A stretch of 20,000 nucleotides of DNA from Armadillidium nasatum. Its lineage: Eukaryota; Arthropoda; Malacostraca; Isopoda; Armadillidiidae. A program made the position numbers and the translations under genes. Shown here in pieces: positions 13,640 through 20,000 of this stretch. Position 1 is the stretch's first letter. Each line of letters begins with the position of its first letter. The stretch lies in assembly GCA_009176605.1 (NCBI GenBank), contig SEYY01019118.1:97501-117500 (forward strand), read 5' to 3'. Below the pieces are notes generated by a model that saw nothing but the letters and a program-made list of their open reading frames with translations, was not told the DNA's origin and did not search any database.

Positions 13640-14336
13640 TTTAACTCGATTAAACTGCAGCTGCCTAATTCATGTTACGACTTAAGAGATTTCGAAAAAA
13701 TAAATATCATCTATATCAAAAAACCCAGGGGAAGAATTAAAATAATCCATGTTTCTTATATAAAAAAAGGATTCGATTAGTCTATTCAAGTTTTTTTTTA
13801 TCTTAGAAAGGAAAATAAATGATACATTATTCCAGTTTATTGGATGCTGCTCTGAGATATGAAAAATATGGCATTACTAATGTTGCTTCTTCTAACATCC
13901 GCTTTATGTTGAGAAATACGAGGTTGTATAGTGTTTTAATTGTGTCTCCCAAATATACTTTGAAAAATATTACAAGACAATCTGTATGCGCCAGCAGATT
14001 CTTCTGTGATCGTAGTATTATTAATTAATGTAAATGACAATGCTTTGGGAAATAAAAATAAGATGTTTGTTGGTATATATTTTTTATAGTAAAACGGAGC
14101 TCTGTTACAGATTCTGCTTAAGGTATGACTAAAATATTATGGGAAAGATTGTGGGGTTGCAAGTTATTATTATCATAGAATCGAACGAGGGTTTTAAGAT
14201 GTTGTTTATGAATATAATTTTGAGTGTAGCTAAGAGACAAAAATTGCTGATAAACAAATTAAATTTCTTCATCTAGATAGGGTCTGTAAGGTTTAGGGAA
14301 CGCGAAAAAGTATTATAAAATAATGTTTTGCTTAAT
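13640..14336 (-). pseudogene. PLE GIY-YIG endonuclease region (heavily frameshifted)
   Basis: On the minus strand AGAYRLSC (codons at 13973-13996) corresponds to the family's SGVYRISC, the GIY half of the nuclease. It is followed by RISQHKADVRRSNISNAIFF, which corresponds to the R-x-x-EHKRDVR...NAIF segment, and by LGFFDIDDIYF near 13720, the usual C-terminal ending. The YIG-equivalent text (SIFGRHN/IWET) is decayed. The domain nicks DNA for element insertion in this family. The stretch contains many stops and shifts. Confidence 0.65.
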
Positions 14337-15440
14337 TTAATTAGGATGTTCAGAAGATGCATGCAACAATTGATTACGGGAAGTAGGCTTTCTGTAGATC
14401 TTAAATGACAAATTGGAATCGTTTTGTATTTTAAGAAGATCCAAAAATGGAATTTTAATATCTTGCAATTCGTAGGTAAATTTTATGGAGCGAACCAAAT
14501 TAGTCATTCGTGTTAAAAATGTTGTATAGGGAAATCCTTTGTAATGACAAATTGACAAGTATGTCATCTACAAATCGATACCAGAAGTGTAAATTATAAT
14601 AGAGGGGTATGTTAATATAATCAATCTTGTTTCATAAAACTCTATATAGAGATTTGCAATAACTGGACTCAAACTATTTTCCAGTCCTGTACCAAAAATT
14701 TGTCTATAGAATTTATTGTTAAAGGTAAAAACATTTTGCTTCAAACATATTTCAATTAATAGAATGAATTTGTTAATGGGGATACGTAATTAAATATTTA
14801 TTAATCTTTCTAATAAAAATTCTAAAAATTGTGGGATAGGGACGCTGGTGAAAAGACTTGTGACATCAAAACTAATGAGAAAGTGATTTAGAAGAACGTT
14901 TTTACCAATTTTTTCTTTAAAAGGCAAGGTATTTTTTTCATATGAGAGGATGATATAATTAATACCAAGTAAAGTGAAAAGAATTTCAGTGATCCATTTA
15001 TTTAGTTTTGCAAAATTATCATTGCTAATGCGATGAGAGGACGTAATGGAATGCTACTTTTACGTAATTTTGGGATACCGTAAAAATATGGAAGAGAAGA
15101 AGTGGGGACAATTAACTGTTTATGTATATGGGTTAGAAGTAAACTTTTTACATGGTTTTAAAATAATAAGTTTGGGAATTAAGAGGATTACTAATTAATT
15201 TCTCGCATGTGTCGGAATTGTCGAGCATATGTTCTGCTTTATTTATATAGTCTTGATAGTTCATAATAAGGATTCCGACACCTTTATCAGCACGTCTCAC
15301 TATTATATTTTTATTATTCTTCAAGCTAATTATAGCTTTCGGTAAACGTTTAGGGTAATGCGTAAAATAATTCTACCTTTTTTGTAATTAATGGAATTAT
15401 AGATTTGTTTTCGTTAAATGAAGATAATATATGTAGCTTG
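14337..15440 (-). pseudogene. Penelope-like reverse transcriptase (frameshifted)
   Basis: Reading down the minus strand: NNKNIIVRRADKGVGILIM (RRADKG at 15280-15300) and YQDYINKAEHMLDNS, then LRYPKIT in the place of the usual LPKIHK. FDVTSLFTSVPIPQFLEFL follows (14851-14870), then FTFNNKFYRQIFGTGLENS and LSPVIANLYIEFYE. The catalytic FVDD lies at 14563-14574 (YRFVDDILVNL), followed by SIKFTYELQDIKIPFLDLL and FKIYRKPTSRNQLLHASSE. This order (R-ADKG, D-V-SLFT, G-SLSP, F/YVDD, LPFLD, VYRKPT) is diagnostic of Penelope-like RTs. At least four reading-frame breaks occur. Confidence 0.85.
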
Positions 15441-15503
15441 GGGTGGGTCCTGGATAAAAACCAAGACCCGGTCCAAGTAATTCCTTTTCACAATCATTAG
15501 CAA

Positions 15504-15610
15504 TATAGAGTTCCCGCCCACTTTTGGTCTTTTATTGTGCATTAGATGTTGGACAATTGTATTTTCTTTCATTCTCAATTTGAAGACCGAGTTGAGAGGT
15601 AACTAAAAAG
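15504..15610 (+). repeat. Inverted copy of the PLE terminal segment
   Basis: TATAGAGTTCCCGCC (15504-15518), GCATTAGATGTTGGAC (15539-15554) and GAGAGGTAACT (15594-15604) match, in the same order and spacing, the minus strand at 13621-13635, 13585-13600 and 13536-13546. It therefore faces the element's 3' end and defines its 5' border. Confidence 0.75.
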
Positions 15611-15636
15611 TAGAGTTAAGTAGAGAAAAAAAGAAG

Positions 15637-16735
15637 GATGTGTTTGTGTTTTATGGATCTGGAAAAATCTACGAAAAGGGGGGACAGGAGTAAACTGTGG
15701 AAGATTTTGAGAGAGTATGAAATTGAGGAGAAGGTACTGGAGGGTGTTAGAACATTTATAAGAATAGTAGAGCGTGTATAAGAGAAAATAGAATGGAGAC
15801 TGAGTGTTTTGATGTGAATAATGGATTGAGGCAGGGTTGTGCAATGTCTCCGGGGATGCTTAATTTATTTATTGACAAAGTGGTGAGTGATGTTAAGGGT
15901 AGGTAGAGGGGTGAGAATGAGGGAGCAACAGGGTGTGAAGGATGCGAATAAGTTGTTGTATGCGGATGATGATGTACTTTTAGTGGATACACAGGGAGTC
16001 TGAAGGTACTGGTTGAAGAGTTTGTAAAAGGATTTGACGAGTTGGGCTTAAGAGTAAATGTGGGTAAATGTAAAGTACTATGGATGAAAAATGGGGAGAG
16101 AAGGGAGAGGGGTGTGGATGGGGGAGATGAAATGCAAATTAAAGTGGGAAGGGAGAGATTGAAATGGGTTAATTCAATTAAATATCTGGGGGTGAATTTA
16201 TTTTGGGGGGATGGTAGTGAGGGCGATGAAGTAATGCATAGAATAAGAGAAGGGGAGAAGTTGTTGGAAGGTTTGAGAGATATTTGGAGTAGAATAAAGT
16301 TGCCAAGAGGGGTGAAGGCAAAGATGTTTGAGAGATGCTATATACCGGTGGTTATTTATGGGAGCGAGGTATGAGGATGAATTCGCGGAAGAAAAAAAAG
16401 GTTGAGGTTTTCGAAATGAAGGGTCTGAAGGCGGTGTGTGGTTTAGGTAGAAGGGGATAGTCAGGAATGTTAGAATAAGGGAGACGTGTAGAGAGAGTTG
16501 ACCAGAGCATGCTGAGATGGTTTGGGCATGCTTGTAGGATGAATGAAGAGACTGGCAAAAAAGGTATTTGTATCAGAAGTAGCGTGTGTGAGAGGTAGGG
16601 GAAGACCGAGGGGAAGTTGGATGAGTAGTGTCAAGGAGTTATTGAGGGACAGAGGGATGAGCTGGGAGGAGGGTGTGCGGTTGACGGAGGATAGGAGAGA
16701 GTAGAAAAGATTGGTGAGGGGGTGAGTGTTGGGGA
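15637..16735 (+). pseudogene. 5'-truncated RTE-like LINE reverse transcriptase
   Basis: The fragment begins within the RT palm: CFMDLEKSTKRGDRSKLW (motif A, FMDLEK), then KILREYEIEEKVLEGVRTF. After frame breaks it gives NNGLRQGCAMSPGMLNLFI (LRQGC at 15826-15840) and LLYADDDVLL (YADD at 15959-15970). The long open piece at 16042-16374 reads GLRVNVGKCKVLWMKNGE, then WVNSIKYLGVNL, KLPRGVKAKMFERCYIPVV and IYGSE. Further fragments give QSMLRWFGHACRMNEE and [20 protein letters not shown], then EDRRE, the standard C-terminal ending of RTE/BovB-like elements. The endonuclease domain is absent. Several stops and shifts make it inactive. Confidence 0.85.
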
Positions 16736-17047
<312 letters not shown>

Positions 17048-17292
17048 GAATCAGAAGTTAGTTCCTCCATGAGCATCCTCCTAGTAATTTGCTATTTAAT
17101 TGAAGTTGCGTTGGACACCTTTGAAAGTGAAGGGTGGAATCGCCAACATAAAAATGGACTACTGACGAAGTGAAACTTAGAAGTTTATTAATAAAAGTAG
17201 AAAAATAGTTGGGGATAGGACAGGACCCTTAGGAAGACCATTACTGATAGGTTTAAAAATGCAATTGATGTCTACAAATTTTGCTGTCGAAC
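17048..17292 (-). pseudogene. Inverted duplicate of the LINE RT core (PQG to YxDD segment)
   Basis: This segment is an imperfect reverse complement of 17442-17692. The words CATCCTCCTAGTA (17073-17085), GGACAGGACCCTTAGGAAGA (17218-17237) and GTCGAAC (17286-17292) pair with ACTAGGAGGATG, CTTCCTCAGGGTCCTGTC and GTTCGAC in the other arm. Translated on the minus strand it gives INKLLSFTSSVVHFYVGDST and LHFHFQRCPTQL, so the catalytic DD has become GD. It begins 149 bp before the plus-strand copy. Confidence 0.75.
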
Positions 17293-17329
17293 ATTTTGAA
17301 TTAAACACTTTTACATTTTGACGAATCTT

Positions 17330-18683
<1,354 letters not shown>

Positions 18684-18684
<1 letters not shown>

Positions 18685-19187
18685 GGAGTCAAAGAATCTT
18701 GAGCACAACACGATTGTACGTACTTTGTTTTGTTTGCCCATCTTTAAGCTTAGAATGTTTTTATAACATTTATCAACTCTGAGAGTCAAATTCCGAGCTA
18801 AACTGACCTGTTCACTCCCCACCCGACACTTGAGAGAGCATCACGAGCTCTCATTGTGTGTGGACGTGGTTCACTCGCTCTGAACTCGTGATGGCCTGAA
18901 GGGCAATATTTTGTCTGCCTGGAAGGACGGCATATCCCCTCATCGGTGAGGTTCGCTCTCAAAACCAAAACAAAATACCAGACACTCAGCCCATTGGCCA
19001 TAGTATAATAAATCGGCAGAAAGACTTTTTTGTTTGCATGATATTGCATGGAAGTGAAATTTAGATCTATGTATGAGTGATTACTATCTTCTTATCAATA
19101 TTGACCTTATAGGGTAAATTTTGTAATTACCAATCTATTTACTCTCATTTCTCAAGTATGCATCCGAGCAACTTAGTTTCATACGCA
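18684..19187. other. Unrecognised sequence with a 9-bp stem hairpin
   Basis: CATCACGAG (18839-18847) is exactly complementary to CTCGTGATG (18885-18893), 37 bp apart, inside less AT-rich sequence (18790-18960). A minus-strand open stretch at 18798-19049 reads ANLTDEGICRPSRQTKYC; it is not recognised. No gene is called. Confidence 0.4.
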
Positions 19188-19213
19188 TTTTTTTTTTTTT
19201 TTTTTTTTTTTTT
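19188..19213. repeat. T26 homopolymer
   Basis: Twenty-six consecutive T. It could be the poly-A tail of a minus-strand retroelement, but no coding match is seen to its right. Confidence 0.9.
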
Positions 19214-19500
19214 GAAACATAAAATTTCAATCAAATGAAGTACCATTAATGAATGAAAAATCATTTGAACACTTTCACGTTATTCTTAGCAATCATTTTT
19301 CTCTTTTGCACCGATGTTATGATTAGCTGTTAATCATAATTTTTCATAGATATATTCAATCTTTTATATAATTTAACTATCAGGTATTAACTTAAATTTT
19401 TAGCGATCTTTGTGTTGTTAATATTCGACACTATTTTTGCAACTTTTCTATCATTGTCATTTATCCTAATACGGGGAGCTCATATATTTAGCTGCAATAT
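19214..19500. other. AT-rich sequence without features
   Basis: No gene, repeat or motif recognised. Confidence 0.4.
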
Positions 19501-19826
19501 TTGCAATCATTTGGTTGGGCATCGAAGATTGTTGAGAGGGGAACTGGAAGTGCGAATGGTGGAAAAGAAACTAGATGGATAAAAACATACTCTTCCTCTT
19601 CTCTCTCTCCGTCACTTATCTCCTTATATTACATTATTGTGACATCATATTTTACGTCATTCAGGTCTTCAACCACTATCATTTTGACTCCACAGATTGT
19701 CTGTTCTCGAGGAAGCGTCAGCTTGGGTGCTCAGAAACCTCTCGTCGGAGATATGAAGTTCTACGTAAACAAAAAAAGGGAAGCACACAGAAAGGGGACC
19801 AACAGTCCCCCCCACTACACTTTCTG
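19501..19826 (+). other. Possible exon of an unrecognised gene, partial
   Basis: Two overlapping plus-strand open frames (19501-19830 and 19575-19880) cover this stretch; neither is recognised. It ends at CTG|GTAAGTTC (donor GT at 19827). A pyrimidine-rich acceptor, TTTTTTTCAG|GATC, ends at 19953, allowing a 127-bp intron and a following exon that runs toward the window edge. An upstream acceptor-like CATTCAG ends at 19664. The G10 run at 19970-19979 weakens the case for the downstream exon. Confidence 0.22.
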
Positions 19827-19969
19827 GTAAGTTCACTTAATTTTATTTCCTTATTTGCAATATCTGTGTCACCAGAATAAAAATATCTTAGTTTATATTT
19901 TATTATTATAAAAATTTTAAAATTTCTCTTTTTCACCAACATATTTTTTTCAGGATCACATATTCTCAT

Positions 19970-19979
19970 GGGGGGGGGG
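19970..19979. repeat. G10 homopolymer
   Basis: Ten consecutive G in an otherwise AT-rich stretch near the right edge, a likely site of sequencing-length error. Confidence 0.85.
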
Positions 19980-20000
19980 AATGGGAAGCATCGATCTTTC

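Larger units (their letters stand above)
13500..15610 (-). mobile_element. Degenerate Penelope-like element (PLE) with inverted terminal segments
   Basis: On the minus strand this holds the N-terminal RADKG region, a PLE-type RT, a GIY-YIG endonuclease region and a terminal segment. Penelope-like elements are retroelements that pair a telomerase-related RT with a GIY-YIG nuclease. The 3' terminal segment (13521-13640, minus) recurs in the opposite orientation at 15504-15610 (plus), so the ends form an imperfect inverted repeat (pseudo-LTR arrangement). Multiple stops and frameshifts make the copy inactive. Confidence 0.82.

Noticed and set aside
13819-14028. 69-codon plus-strand frame
   Set aside because: It lies on the strand opposite the Penelope-like GIY-YIG region, whose minus-strand translation matches the family; the plus-strand frame is a shadow.
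15575-15992. Minus-strand open frames rich in Pro, Ser, His
   Set aside because: They are the reverse of the purine-rich plus-strand RTE-like coding sequence, which carries recognisable RT motifs.

Overview
This window looks like repeat-dominated, AT-rich animal genomic DNA with no intact host gene, no rRNA and no tRNA that I can recognise. Almost everything identifiable is a decayed transposable element or a microsatellite. The best guess at the host is a decapod crustacean. That is inferred from the dense (TA)n tracts and from a jockey/CR1-like LINE whose endonuclease and RT wording ([31 protein letters not shown]) I associate with crab and shrimp genomes. I could not run a search to confirm it.

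Layout. Bases 1-858: (AAT)n, two GC-rich cassettes with internal tandem duplications, and two (TA)n tracts, one of them 300 bp long. About 940-4461, minus strand: a broken hAT-type transposase (ZMYM1-like, with DUF4371 and dimerisation regions), split by a ~0.98-kb foldback element at 1786-2769. 4746-6580: four further (TA)n tracts separated by short GC-rich or simple-sequence spacers. 6752-7785, minus strand: the 3' part of a LINE with a poly-A tail; 8117-9146, plus strand: the 5' (endonuclease) part of a similar LINE, so the pair is head to head. 9354-10031: a ~0.4-kb MITE-like element sitting inside a (TA)n tract. 10032-13233: about 3.2 kb with no recognisable gene, only small hairpins and weak coding fragments. 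About 13500-15610, minus strand: a degenerate Penelope-like element (RT plus GIY-YIG endonuclease) whose terminal segment recurs inverted at the other end and carries a hammerhead-like motif. About 15637-16781, plus strand: a 5'-truncated RTE-like LINE ending in (TA)n. 17048-18463, plus strand: another jockey/CR1-like LINE copy, whose RT core is also duplicated in inverted orientation just upstream, again ending in (TA)n. 18464-20000: simple repeats, a hairpin, and a possible exon/intron near the right edge.

The pieces do not form a pathway; they are layers of insertion. The order can be read in places: hAT first, then the foldback element into it; (TA)n first, then the MITE into it; Penelope-like element next to RTE. 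A recurrent theme is that (TA)n tracts mark element ends: at least two LINE copies end directly in (TA)n, which suggests that tails of this kind seed much of the ~1.6 kb of TA dinucleotide repeat here.
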